Assembly: GCF_002266435.3 (NCBI RefSeq)
Contig: NZ_CP029426.2
Coordinates: 4,990,001-5,054,000 of the forward strand
From: Bradyrhizobium amphicarpaeae
Lineage (GTDB): Bacteria; Pseudomonadota; Alphaproteobacteria; Rhizobiales; Xanthobacteraceae
Direction: 5' to 3'
DNA length: 64,000 nt
Part shown: positions 9,607 through 18,247 of the stretch, in pieces
Layout: every line of letters begins with the position of its first letter
Numbering within the stretch: the first letter of the stretch is position 1
Position numbers and translations under genes: made by a program
The notes under the pieces: generated by a model
Database searches by the model: none
Told to the model about the DNA's origin: nothing
Seen by the model: the letters and a program-made list of their open reading frames with translations, nothing else

Positions 9607-9692
9607 CGTCATGGCCGGGCTTGTCCCGGCCATCCACGTCTGACCACTCGGCACGAAGAGCGTGGATGCCCGGGACAAGCCCGGGCATGACG
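9607..9692. repeat. interspersed palindromic repeat (MDARDKPGHDGR-type)
   Basis: The 32-base arms at 9607-9638 and 9661-9692 are inverted copies differing at two positions, around a 22-base loop. This element class recurs in Bradyrhizobium and Rhodopseudomonas genomes. Its right arm keeps a frame open that reads MDARDKPGHDGR and runs into the next gene, which is a common source of false N-terminal extensions. It sits between the binding-protein gene and the second ATPase gene. Confidence 0.85.
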
Positions 9693-9715
9693 GGCGTAAC
9701 AAATTGGCACCCAAC

Positions 9716-10555
9716 ATGACCGACACCCTCGAAGCATCCCGTCCTTCGCCGACCGCCGTCCCCGCGCCCCCTCTCCTCGCCGTGCGCAACATCGAGGTCG
9801 TCTATGATGACGTCATCCTGGTATTGCGCGGGCTCAGCCTCGACGTGCCCAAGGGTGCAATCGTCGCACTCCTCGGCGCCAACGGCGCCGGCAAGTCCAC
9901 GACGCTGAAGGCGATCTCGGGGCTGCTCAAGACCGAAGACGGCGAGGTCACGCGCGGGGAGATCCTGTTCGAGGGCGAGCGGATCAATGGCATCGATCCC
10001 GACAAGATCGTCCGCCGCGGCATCTTCCAGGTGATGGAGGGCCGGCGCATCGTCTCCGACATGACGTCGCTGGAGAACCTCAAGCTCGGCGCCTTCACGC
10101 GTCGGGACCGCGAGGTCGATGCCGATCTCGACATGGTCTTCACCTATTTCCCCCGCCTGAAGGAGCGCACGGGTTTGGCCGGCTATCTCTCCGGCGGCGA
10201 GCAGCAGATGCTCGCAATCGGCCGGGCGCTGATGGCGCGGCCGAAGATGATCCTGATGGACGAGCCGTCGATGGGCCTGTCGCCGCTGCTGGTGAAGGAG
10301 GTGTTCGCCATCATCCAGACGATCAACCGCGACCTCGGCGTCACCATCCTCCTGGTCGAGCAGAACGCACGCGCCGCGCTGTCTGTGGCAAGCCACGGTT
10401 ACATCATGGAGCAAGGCAAGGTCGTGCTCGACGGCACCGCCGACGAGCTTCGCGACAACGAGGACGTCAAGGAATTCTACCTCGGGGGCGCCGGCGACCA
10501 GCGCAAGAGCTTCAAGAACCTCAAGAGCTTCAAGCGGCGCAAGCGGTGGCTCTAA
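9716..10555 (+). CDS. livF: branched-chain-type ABC transporter ATP-binding protein (LivF-like)
   Basis: This 279-residue ATPase has Walker A GANGAGKST, signature LSGGEQQMLAIGRAL, Walker B ILMDEPSMGLSP and the LLVEQNA switch region typical of LivF. It is the second ATPase of the importer. I placed the start at ATG 9716; the open frame reaches back to 9662, but those 18 codons are the palindromic repeat. The C-terminus ends in a short lysine-rich tail encoded by a small direct repeat (KSFKNLKSFKRRK), unusual for LivF. The stop overlaps the convergent epimerase stop by a few bases. Confidence 0.92.
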   Translation: MTDTLEASRPSPTAVPAPPLLAVRNIEVVYDDVILVLRGLSLDVPKGAIVALLGANGAGKSTTLKAISGLLKTEDGEVTRGEILFEGERINGIDPDKIVRRGIFQVMEGRRIVSDMTSLENLKLGAFTRRDREVDADLDMVFTYFPRLKERTGLAGYLSGGEQQMLAIGRALMARPKMILMDEPSMGLSPLLVKEVFAIIQTINRDLGVTILLVEQNARAALSVASHGYIMEQGKVVLDGTADELRDNEDVKEFYLGGAGDQRKSFKNLKSFKRRKRWL

Positions 10556-11703
10556 CCCAGCACCTGCTCCGCTTCCGTGACTGCGCAGAGAACATGATAG
10601 AACGACGACGCAGGAATGGTGTCGATCAGCGACTTGCCGTCGCGATCGAACTGGTCGTACCAGCCGCCCCTCACGGGATGGCTGAGATAATGCCGTTCGA
10701 GCCGCACCAGTGCCGCACGCGCCTCGTCCGCTGCGCCCGCCTCGCCGGACTCGGCCTGCGCGATCCACGCCTTCGCGATCTCGGTCTGCGGCCAAAGCCG
10801 GCGCGTGCCGCGGCGAATGTTGCCGATGTCGTCCCCCTCGTCGATCAGGCAGCCCGTGGCCTCGTCGCGATATCGGAGCGCGGTCGCAAGCAACTCGGCG
10901 CGCCGCTGACCGGTCGGGCATCCCGTGATGCGTTCGAAACCTTTCAGCAGCCAGACCCATTCCGCCTGATGGCCCGGCTCGACGCTGACGGGCTCGATCT
11001 TCGACCAGTCCTCCTCGAAATACTCGGTCAGGATGCGCTTCTGCTTGTCGTAGAGATTGGCAAGGAACAGCGCGAAAAACTCGCCGGCACGGTTCTGGAA
11101 CGACAAATCGTGGGTCGCGTCGAAACACGCGATCATCGCCTCGAACAGGTGCATGTGCGGGTTCTGCCGGCGCGGCAGCGAAACCGGAAGGCTTTCGTGC
11201 ACGCCGCCATGCGGCGAGCGGAGATGGCCGTCGAGGAAGGCCAGCAGCGCGTCGATCTCGGCACGAATCTGAGCGTCCTGGTCGAGCGCGTAGACGGTCG
11301 CGAGCGCAAACAGGATGAAGGCGTGGTCGTAGGCATCGCGCCGGCCGTCCAGCACCGTCCCCTCCGGCGTCAGCCGGTGCACGTAACCGGGCTTGCCGTC
11401 GGGCGCCTTCGCTTTGCTGAGCAGATGCTCCAGCCCCTTCAGCGCGATGGCGCGGCCCTCAGGGTACCAGCCCATTTGTGCGGCCTTGGCGTAGCAATAG
11501 ATCTGGCGGGCCTGCACGAACACGCGCCGCGGCGCAGCCGCATCCGCAGCGCCGTCGCGGTGCAGCCGGTCGATGAAACCGCCACCGGCAGAATCCCAGC
11601 CGACGGTCGACCACAGCGGCAGCGCCTCCTCGATCATGCGGCGCTTCAGGCGCGCGACGACGTCCGTCGCCTCCTCCGCCGCAATGATTCCTTCGTCCGC
11701 CAT
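10552..11703 (-). CDS. AGE-family sugar epimerase/isomerase
   Basis: The 383-residue protein matches the N-acylglucosamine 2-epimerase superfamily, an (alpha/alpha)6 barrel that includes GlcNAc 2-epimerases and mannose/sulfoquinovose isomerases. Visible family features are GGGFIDRLHRDG, FVQARQIYCYA, YDHAFILFALA, NPHMHLFEA and the late EPGHQAEWVWLL segment, whose histidine is catalytic in the family. The start follows GGAGAGGA. It may interconvert mannose with fructose or GlcNAc with ManNAc; the sequence does not discriminate. Either product could feed the polysaccharide blocks downstream, but that link is inference. It is divergent from the PaaK-like gene. Confidence 0.82.
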   Translation of the reverse strand: MADEGIIAAEEATDVVARLKRRMIEEALPLWSTVGWDSAGGGFIDRLHRDGAADAAAPRRVFVQARQIYCYAKAAQMGWYPEGRAIALKGLEHLLSKAKAPDGKPGYVHRLTPEGTVLDGRRDAYDHAFILFALATVYALDQDAQIRAEIDALLAFLDGHLRSPHGGVHESLPVSLPRRQNPHMHLFEAMIACFDATHDLSFQNRAGEFFALFLANLYDKQKRILTEYFEEDWSKIEPVSVEPGHQAEWVWLLKGFERITGCPTGQRRAELLATALRYRDEATGCLIDEGDDIGNIRRGTRRLWPQTEIAKAWIAQAESGEAGAADEARAALVRLERHYLSHPVRGGWYDQFDRDGKSLIDTIPASSFYHVLCAVTEAEQVLG

Positions 11704-11789
11704 CGCGTCCTCTCCGGGCCTCGCCAATGGCCGTCTGATACCCACGCCAGCGGCGGCGCGCAACGGATGCCAACACGGAAAGAGCAGCC

Positions 11790-13013
11790 ATGACCGCCCA
11801 CTACGACGCTCGCGAGACGCGCGAACAAGCCGCCCGCGAGGCCGATCTGTTCTCCCGCCTGCCGGAGGTACTGCGAGCCGCGATGGCCGCGCCGGCCTAT
11901 GCCGAGCGGCTGAGAGGTATCGATCCCGCCGCCGTGACCTCCAGGGCCGCACTGGCGGGCCTGCCGGTCTTGCGCAAGTCGGAACTGCCCGCCCTGCACA
12001 AGGCCTCTGCGCCCTTCGGAGGCTTCGTGGCGGCGGCCCCCGGCTCATTCGCCCGCCTCTTCACCTCCCCCGGCCCGATCTTCGAGCCGGAGGGACGGCA
12101 GGCCGATCCCTGGCGCGGCGCGAGGGCGTTGTTCGCGGCCGGGTTCCGGCCCGATGACATCGTCCTCAACACCTTCAGCTACCATCTGACCCCCGGCGGC
12201 TTCATCTTCGATGCCTCGGCGCGGGCACTCGGCTGCGCCGTGATCCCGGCAGGGCCCGGCAATACCGAGCAGCAGTTCGAATTGATCGAAGCCTACCGCC
12301 CGGTTGGCTACAGCGGCACACCGGACTTTCTGAAGATATTGCTGGATGCCGCAACCAGTTCAGGCCGCGACGTTTCCTCGATCAAGCGTGCACTGGTTTC
12401 CGGCGCGGCGTTCCCGCCCTCACTCCAGGCTGAGATCAAGGCGCGCGGCATCGACGCCTACCAGGCCTTCGGCACCGCCGATCTCGGCCTCATCGCGTTC
12501 GACACCGAGGCACGCGAGGGCATGGTCGTGAACGAAGACCTGATCCTGGAGATCGTCAAGCCCGGCACTGGCGATCCCGTCGCGTCGGGCGACGTCGGCG
12601 AGATCGTGGTGACGTCGCTCGATCCCCACCATCCCTGGATCAGGCTCGCCCTCGGCGACCTCACCGCAGCGCTGCCCGGTCCGAGCACGTGCGGCCGCAC
12701 CAACATGCGCATCAAGGGCTGGATGGGCCGCGCCGACCAGACCACCAAGGTCAAGGGCATGTTCATCCGCCCCGAACAGATCGCCGAGATCGGCAAGCGC
12801 CATTCCGAGCTCGGAAGACTCCGCCTTGTCGTCACACGACAGGGCGAGAGCGACGCAATGACGCTGAAAGTGGAAACGGCGGCTGCGAGCGAGGCGCTGC
12901 ACGAGGAAATCGCCAGCAGCTTGCGGGCCGTGACGAAACTCGGCGGAGCCGTCGAGCTGGTCAGCCCCGGCATGCTTCCGAACGACGGCAAGGTGATCGC
13001 GGACGAGCGGTAG
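11790..13013 (+). CDS. phenylacetate-CoA ligase-like (PaaK family) adenylating enzyme
   Basis: This 407-residue ANL-family protein is PaaK-like. It has AYQAFGTADLGLI in place of the usual YG.TE motif, VTSLDPHHPWIRLALGDLT before the hinge, and a short C-terminal AMP-binding domain with GRADQTTKVKGMFIRPEQI. Family members activate aryl or short carboxylic acids to CoA esters. It is single, starting 86 bases from the divergent epimerase, and ends 36 bases before the convergent acyltransferase. Its substrate is unknown; it may belong with the acid importer rather than with the polysaccharide genes. Confidence 0.78.
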   Translation: MTAHYDARETREQAAREADLFSRLPEVLRAAMAAPAYAERLRGIDPAAVTSRAALAGLPVLRKSELPALHKASAPFGGFVAAAPGSFARLFTSPGPIFEPEGRQADPWRGARALFAAGFRPDDIVLNTFSYHLTPGGFIFDASARALGCAVIPAGPGNTEQQFELIEAYRPVGYSGTPDFLKILLDAATSSGRDVSSIKRALVSGAAFPPSLQAEIKARGIDAYQAFGTADLGLIAFDTEAREGMVVNEDLILEIVKPGTGDPVASGDVGEIVVTSLDPHHPWIRLALGDLTAALPGPSTCGRTNMRIKGWMGRADQTTKVKGMFIRPEQIAEIGKRHSELGRLRLVVTRQGESDAMTLKVETAAASEALHEEIASSLRAVTKLGGAVELVSPGMLPNDGKVIADER

Positions 13014-13049
13014 CATTCCTGACAGGCGCCTGAAGCCGCGCGCCCTCGC

Positions 13050-15014
13050 TCACCGCTCCGGGGAGGCATATCGTGAAAGGCGCGCCTTCAAATCCTTGCC
13101 GACGACGGTCTCGCCGCAAACGCTGAGATGATCGAAATCCCTGTACATCAGGCAATCGCCACTCAGCAGATTCATCGCATCAGGCTTGATGATATCGAAA
13201 AACGAGACGTAGTCGAAGGACCTGCGCTGCAGGTCAATGGTGCCGCGCAAGTGCTTCTCGAGCTCCAAGAAAATATCGACTGTCACGGGACTGATCGGAT
13301 ACCCCTCCCGCGCGACCTTCCTCATGCCTTCAAAGTCGGCGAGATTGAGCCTCGGTTCGACGAAGGGACCAAGCCAGACCACCCGGGTCATCCCGGACAT
13401 GGCTTGCAGATAGCCGATCGTCTGGGTGATCGCGTTATCGTTGAAATGGTACTTGCCGCCAAATTTCAGCACATCGCCGGGCTCTTCCTGATCATTTTCG
13501 TCGAGCACGAGATGGGATCCGGAGAAATGCAGGATGACCGTCCGGATAGCTTCCCGATGCGCATCCATGAATTCGCCGAATCCAATATAGGGACATTCAC
13601 GTCGCGTGTTGTCCCAAGGGCGGCAGCCAGGGTTGACCAGCCCAACGACGAACTTGCCATAGTTGCTCCTGAACAGGGCGTTGTAGATGTTCATCGCGTG
13701 GGAGTCGCCGATCACGACTGTTCCGGGTCCAAACCTCTTCGAGCAGTCGACCAGCCGGCCCCAGGCCGCAGGTTCGAGCTGCGTCATCCAGAAAACGCAA
13801 TTGCCATCCGTGGCCATGTCGCGCGTGAGCTCGCCCCCGGTGTCACGCATGAGCAACTGGTAGAGACGACGCGTATCGTCTCCGCTGAAGTAAAGACCTT
13901 GCTTTTCGAATCCGTTGGTGGCGATCGCAGCGATACTGGTGCCGGCGAGAGAGAATATGCCGAGCGAGCAAGCCGCAATCAGCGCCGGCTTTCTCAGCCA
14001 TTTGCGATCCCTGGCCGGTTGCTCGACCAGGCGATAGGTCAAGACGGCAAGCACGAAGGAACCAGCCGTCAGCGCAAGCGCGACACCGACATCGGGGCGA
14101 TCAAAGCCGCTCAATCTGGCGAAAACCAACACCGGCTGATGCCACAGATAGGCGCTGTAGCTGACGAGTCCGATCGCGACGGGGATCCGACTTCCGAGCA
14201 CCCTTCCGACCGTGGTCCGAGTGGTCGCGAACGCAATGACGAGCCAGGCTCCGGCCACGGGGGTAAGAGCTCGAAAACCGGGATATTTGAATCCGCCGCG
14301 CTCAAAAAGGCCGAACGCGATAAGCCCGATGCCGACGAGGACCAAAGTGTCGAGTGTTGCGTTTGACAGCCGGGCCCGCAACTTCGTGACGGGCCACAAG
14401 GCCAGAACAGCCCCCATGAGCAATTCCCAGAGGCGACTCGGAATCAAATAGAAGGTGGCTTCCTTGGTCTGGGGTCCCCATTGGGCGTAGCTGATGCTTG
14501 CAACCGCGATCGCCGCGAGCAGCACTCCGGCCCACTTCCGGCCGAACTTCAAAGCGCCCATCAGGAGAATGGGGAAGATCAGGTAGAACTGCTCTTCGAC
14601 GCCGAGGCTCCACGTATGCAACAGCGGCTTCAGTTCGGCTATCCGGTCGAAGTAGCCGCTCTGCGACCAGAAAAATACGTTCGACACGAACGCGCACACC
14701 GCGATCACGCTCTTCGAGAACTCGAGCACCTCGCGCGGAAGCATGAGAATGACAACGAGGGGGGTGCACACCAGCAAGACCACGATGAGTGCCGGCAATA
14801 TTCTCCGCGCCCGCCTTTCGTAAAAAGCCGCGAATGTAAACCTGCCCTGCTCCATCTCGGTGCTGATGATGGAGGTGATCAGATAGCCGCTGATGACGAA
14901 GAATATGTCGACACCGAGATAGCCGCCCGGCAGCGCCTTGATGCCCGCATGGAAGAGCATGACCGAAAGAACGGCGATCGCTCTAAGTCCATCTATTTCG
15001 GGGCGATACTCCAC
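13050..15014 (-). CDS. OafA-type membrane acyltransferase with C-terminal SGNH domain
   Basis: The 654-residue protein begins with an acyltransferase-3 domain (about residues 1-340, RPEIDGLRAIAVLSV and some ten membrane segments). It ends in a periplasmic SGNH esterase/transferase domain (about 420-650) with GDSHAMN as the serine block and DFDHLS as the Asp-His block. Such enzymes move acetyl or other acyl groups from the cytoplasm onto surface polysaccharide. It follows the carbamoyltransferase gene by 6 bases in the same operon. Its near-twin at 24175-26136 shares 51 of the first 60 residues, in inverted orientation. Confidence 0.9.
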   Translation of the reverse strand: MEYRPEIDGLRAIAVLSVMLFHAGIKALPGGYLGVDIFFVISGYLITSIISTEMEQGRFTFAAFYERRARRILPALIVVLLVCTPLVVILMLPREVLEFSKSVIAVCAFVSNVFFWSQSGYFDRIAELKPLLHTWSLGVEEQFYLIFPILLMGALKFGRKWAGVLLAAIAVASISYAQWGPQTKEATFYLIPSRLWELLMGAVLALWPVTKLRARLSNATLDTLVLVGIGLIAFGLFERGGFKYPGFRALTPVAGAWLVIAFATTRTTVGRVLGSRIPVAIGLVSYSAYLWHQPVLVFARLSGFDRPDVGVALALTAGSFVLAVLTYRLVEQPARDRKWLRKPALIAACSLGIFSLAGTSIAAIATNGFEKQGLYFSGDDTRRLYQLLMRDTGGELTRDMATDGNCVFWMTQLEPAAWGRLVDCSKRFGPGTVVIGDSHAMNIYNALFRSNYGKFVVGLVNPGCRPWDNTRRECPYIGFGEFMDAHREAIRTVILHFSGSHLVLDENDQEEPGDVLKFGGKYHFNDNAITQTIGYLQAMSGMTRVVWLGPFVEPRLNLADFEGMRKVAREGYPISPVTVDIFLELEKHLRGTIDLQRRSFDYVSFFDIIKPDAMNLLSGDCLMYRDFDHLSVCGETVVGKDLKARLSRYASPER

Positions 15015-15020
15015 TTAAGG

Positions 15021-16658
15021 TCAATTCGATTTCGACAGCCGGTAATTGCCGAGATAGAGCACGTCCAGCCCCGAGCAGAAATAGGTATGCAACGCCTCCA
15101 GCGGCGCGTTCACCGTCGGCTGCTCGTTGATGTTGAGGCTGGTGTTGATCAGGACCGGCAGCGAGGTTGCTTTCGCGAATTCGCCGATCAGGCGACTATA
15201 GAGCGGGTTGCTGTCCGCATGGACACTCTGGATCCGTGCGGTGTTGTCGACATGGACGACCGCAGGCATGGTCTCGGCGACCTTCTGATTGACCGGAAAC
15301 GTCACCACCATGAAGGGCGCGTCGAACGTGTCCTCGAAATACTCGGCCTGGCGTTCGTACAGCACGGACGGACAGAACGGGCGGAATTCCTCGCGATACT
15401 TGATGGTGAGGTTGATGCGGTCCTTCATGCCCGCATGCCTAGGATCGGCGAGGATCGAGCGGTTGCCGAGCGCGCGGGGACCATACTCCATCCGCCCCTG
15501 GAACCAGCCCACCGTCTTCTGCTCTGTCAAATCGGTGACGCAGCGCGACACGGGATCGTCGAGCAGCTCGAACCGCGCGCCGATCTTGTCGAGCGTCTCC
15601 CGTATCGTGTCGTTGGAATAGTCCGGGCCCCAGTAGGCATGGGTCAGCGGTGCGATGGCGTGGCCCGCCTCCGCGCATTTCATCATTGCGGCGCCGAGCG
15701 CCACGCCGGCATCATGCGGCACCGGTGGGACGTAGAGACGCTGCACGGACGGCTCGGCCGCAATCTCCATGTTCATCTTGCAGTTCAGCCCGACGCCGCC
15801 GGCGATGCAGACATCACCGCAGCCGGTCTCGGCGATCGCGGAACGGATCACTTCGGTGGCGACGATCTCCAGCTGCTTCTGGCCGCTCGCGGCGATGTTG
15901 GTCAGCCGCTGGTCGAGCGGCGCGCCGCGCAGCCGGCGCGGGCCCAGAATCTCCTCCATCTTCTCGGTGAAGATGCGCTCCTGCCGTGTCGAGAAATCAC
16001 TGGTGAAGATCTCGGCATCGCGCCTGCGCTTGTCGAGCTCGGGATCGAGCTCGTAGTTGATGCCGTTAGGACGCAGCAGCTGTGCGAACTTGTCGAGATA
16101 GTCAGGGCTGCCATAGGACGACAGCCCCATGACCTTGTACTCGTCATTGGTCATCTGATAGCCGAGATACTGCGTCAGCATCCCGTAATAGAGCCCGAGA
16201 CTGTTATTGCGGGCAAAGCGCGTCAGCACGCGGAAGTCGTTGCCGCGCGCATGCGCGACGAGGCCGGAGCTGGAATCGCCCGAGAAGTCGAAGCAGGCCA
16301 CGGTCGCCTCCGGAAAACCGGAGCCGTAGAACGAGCTCGCGGCATGACAAAGGTGGTGGTCGTAGAGCTCGATCTTCGGGCTGTGGCCGAACTGATACTT
16401 GAAATATTCGGTGAGACGCTGCGTGTAGTTGGTGTAGGTCTTCAACGGCGAGCAGATCCAGTCGACGTCGCACATGGTGATGCCGGCCTGCTTCAGGCAG
16501 AAGCCGATCGCCCCGCGCGGCAGCTCGCCGCGCGCATGTTTGGCCAGCGTGAAGCGCTCCTCCTCGGCAGCAGCGATCAGCTCCCCGTCGCGCAGCAAAA
16601 CCGCAGCACCGTCGTGGTGCCCGTGCTTGATCCCCGAGCTGATTCCGATCACATACAT
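15021..16658 (-). CDS. O-carbamoyltransferase (NodU/CmcH family)
   Basis: The 545-residue protein has the NodU/TobZ architecture: an N-terminal Kae1-like domain with GHHDGAAVLL and the metal-binding HHLCHAASSF, CIAGGVGLNCKMN in the middle, and a C-terminal YrdC-like part starting near EYGPRALGNRSILADPR. It should transfer a carbamoyl group from carbamoyl phosphate, through carbamoyl-adenylate, to a sugar hydroxyl. The start is ATG 16658, preceded by GAGAGG; a longer open frame to 16808 lacks a ribosome site. A TATAGA -10-like hexamer lies at 16683-16688 on this strand. The setting suggests a surface-glycan substrate rather than a Nod factor. Confidence 0.9.
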   Translation of the reverse strand: MYVIGISSGIKHGHHDGAAVLLRDGELIAAAEEERFTLAKHARGELPRGAIGFCLKQAGITMCDVDWICSPLKTYTNYTQRLTEYFKYQFGHSPKIELYDHHLCHAASSFYGSGFPEATVACFDFSGDSSSGLVAHARGNDFRVLTRFARNNSLGLYYGMLTQYLGYQMTNDEYKVMGLSSYGSPDYLDKFAQLLRPNGINYELDPELDKRRRDAEIFTSDFSTRQERIFTEKMEEILGPRRLRGAPLDQRLTNIAASGQKQLEIVATEVIRSAIAETGCGDVCIAGGVGLNCKMNMEIAAEPSVQRLYVPPVPHDAGVALGAAMMKCAEAGHAIAPLTHAYWGPDYSNDTIRETLDKIGARFELLDDPVSRCVTDLTEQKTVGWFQGRMEYGPRALGNRSILADPRHAGMKDRINLTIKYREEFRPFCPSVLYERQAEYFEDTFDAPFMVVTFPVNQKVAETMPAVVHVDNTARIQSVHADSNPLYSRLIGEFAKATSLPVLINTSLNINEQPTVNAPLEALHTYFCSGLDVLYLGNYRLSKSN

Positions 16659-16776
16659 GTCGCGTAGACCTCTCGGGAGCCTTCTATAGAAACCACGGCC
16701 AATGTAAATCGGCCCGGGCCCGACCGGAGCGCTTGACGCCGGCCATTCTGGCCCGATGCCGCCGGGCGCAGGAACC

Positions 16777-16805
16777 TTGCATCGCCCCTGCCGCTCCCGT
16801 ATTAC
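16777..16805 (+). promoter_or_regulatory. sigma70-type promoter of the block A operon (promoter copy 1)
   Basis: TTGCAT (16777-16782) and TATTAC (16800-16805) are separated by exactly 17 bases. The predicted transcription start near 16812 leaves a leader of about 45 bases before GTG 16856. The same promoter and leader, 29 of 34 bases identical across the core, occur at 29410-29438 before the methyltransferase gene. The conservation makes this more credible than a chance match, and it places the operon start downstream of 16805. Confidence 0.6.
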
Positions 16806-16855
16806 CAACCTTGCTGCGATATGGCCTGGAATCGGCCCTTCCTGGACCCCGAAAC

Positions 16856-18232
16856 GTGCTTGAACGAACCCTCGTCACCATCGCCGAGACCGAGACCATT
16901 GAGGAAGCCTTCCGGCGCCTGAATGCGAACATGCTCGGCATCCTGTTCGCACAGGATGCGAGCGGACGAATCGTCGGCGCCGTGACTGACGGCGACATCC
17001 GCAGGCGCATGCTCGCCGGGACCACGATCCAGGACCGGGTTGCGACCTGCATCAATCGCAACTTCGTCTCGGCGAGGGCCGGCGGCCCGCGCGAGCAGAT
17101 CCTCAAATTGCTGGATCAGCGTGTCCACGTGGTGCCGATCCTCGATAGCGAAGGACGGCTCGTCGACGTGTTCAGCCGCGAGCTGTTCAACCTGTCCGAA
17201 GAGAGCGAGGTGTTCGCGCGCGCCCGCTCGCCGGTGCGGATCAGCTTCTCCGGCGGCGGCACCGACCTGACGCATTATTTCGTCGAGAATGACGGCGGCG
17301 CAGTCATCAACGCCACGATCAAGATGTACGCTCACGCGACGTTGCGGCGCCGGAGCGATTCCAGCATCCGGATCTATTCGCACGATTTCCGCAGCACGAT
17401 CGAGGCCGACAATCTCGCAGAGCTCGGAACGGATGGGGATCTGGCACTGATCAAGTCCGTCGTGCGCCTGATCAAGCCGACTTTCGGGTTCGAGCTCGAG
17501 GTCTCCGCCGACTTCCCGGTCGGCTCGGGCCTCGGCGGCTCGGCGGTGGTCACATCCGCCATCATCGGCTGCTTCAACGAATTCCGCGGCGACCAGTGGG
17601 ACCGCCACGAGATCGCGGAGATGGCGTTCCAGGCCGAACGGCTGATGCTCAACATCCCCGGCGGCTGGCAGGACCAGTACGCCACCGTGTTCGGCGGCTT
17701 CAACCACATGGAGTTCTTCTCCGACCAGAACACCATCGTGCCGCTTCGCCTCGACCCCAACATCATCGCCGAGCTCGAGGAGAGCCTGGTGCTCTGCTAC
17801 ACCGGCTCGGGCCGCGATTCCGGCGCCATCCACCGCGACCAGAAGGCACAGCACGAGACCAGCGATGCGGTCGCCGCAGCCGCCAAGCAGAAGGAAGTGA
17901 CGCGCGACATAAGGCGGCATCTCCTGCGCGGACAGCTCCTGGAATGCGGCCGGCTGATCGACGAGGCCTGGCACGCCAAGCGGAAGCTGAGCTCGAAGAT
18001 CTCGTCGGACGCGATCGATGCGATCTACGAATTCGCCAAACAGCACGGCGCGGTCGGCGGCAAGCTGCTGGGCGCAGGTGGCGGCGGCTACTTCCTGTTC
18101 TTCGTGCGTCCGTTCGAGCGCTATCAGCTCATCGCGGCGCTGGAACAGCAGGGGCACAGCTGTTCGCGCATCATGTTCGAAGAGAACGGGCTGCGAACGT
18201 GGAAGTCGCGCTTTCCCGCGCGATTCGCCTGA
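16856..18232 (+). CDS. CBS-domain GHMP sugar kinase (HddA-like)
   Basis: The 458-residue protein joins an N-terminal CBS pair (about residues 1-120, including GRIVGAVTDGDIRRRML and VVPILDSEGRLVDVF) to a GHMP kinase. The kinase shows SPVRISFSGGGTDL, the phosphate-binding PVGSGLGGSA and the C-terminal GAGGGGYFLFF. The closest known theme is HddA, the heptose 7-phosphate 1-kinase, though fucose- or other sugar-1-kinase activity is possible. The CBS pair suggests nucleotide control. I chose GTG 16856 because the frame upstream to 16733 crosses the promoter. It heads the seven-gene block A operon, 15 bases before the NeuB fusion. Confidence 0.82.
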   Translation: MLERTLVTIAETETIEEAFRRLNANMLGILFAQDASGRIVGAVTDGDIRRRMLAGTTIQDRVATCINRNFVSARAGGPREQILKLLDQRVHVVPILDSEGRLVDVFSRELFNLSEESEVFARARSPVRISFSGGGTDLTHYFVENDGGAVINATIKMYAHATLRRRSDSSIRIYSHDFRSTIEADNLAELGTDGDLALIKSVVRLIKPTFGFELEVSADFPVGSGLGGSAVVTSAIIGCFNEFRGDQWDRHEIAEMAFQAERLMLNIPGGWQDQYATVFGGFNHMEFFSDQNTIVPLRLDPNIIAELEESLVLCYTGSGRDSGAIHRDQKAQHETSDAVAAAAKQKEVTRDIRRHLLRGQLLECGRLIDEAWHAKRKLSSKISSDAIDAIYEFAKQHGAVGGKLLGAGGGGYFLFFVRPFERYQLIAALEQQGHSCSRIMFEENGLRTWKSRFPARFA

Positions 18233-18247
18233 CGCAGCGAGACGAGA

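Noticed and set aside
9662..9715. Longer N-terminus for the LivF-like ATPase
   Set aside because: The extra 18 codons are the right arm of the palindromic repeat (MDARDKPGHDGR), not protein; the LivF fold begins after ATG 9716.
8999..11128. A 709-residue open frame on the minus strand
   Set aside because: It runs opposite the binding-protein and LivF genes and through the palindromic repeat. It has no ribosome site or protein features.
15021..16658. NodU of a symbiosis island
   Set aside because: The family matches NodU, but no nod box or other nod gene is seen and the neighbours are polysaccharide genes, so a glycan carbamoyltransferase is more likely.
14481..16667. A 728-residue open frame on the plus strand
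   Set aside because: It is a shadow of the carbamoyltransferase and acyltransferase genes on the minus strand and has no recognisable domain.
16733..16855. Upstream extension of the CBS-kinase to 16733
   Set aside because: It would cross the -35 and -10 elements conserved in both promoter copies; the CBS homology begins at about 16856.
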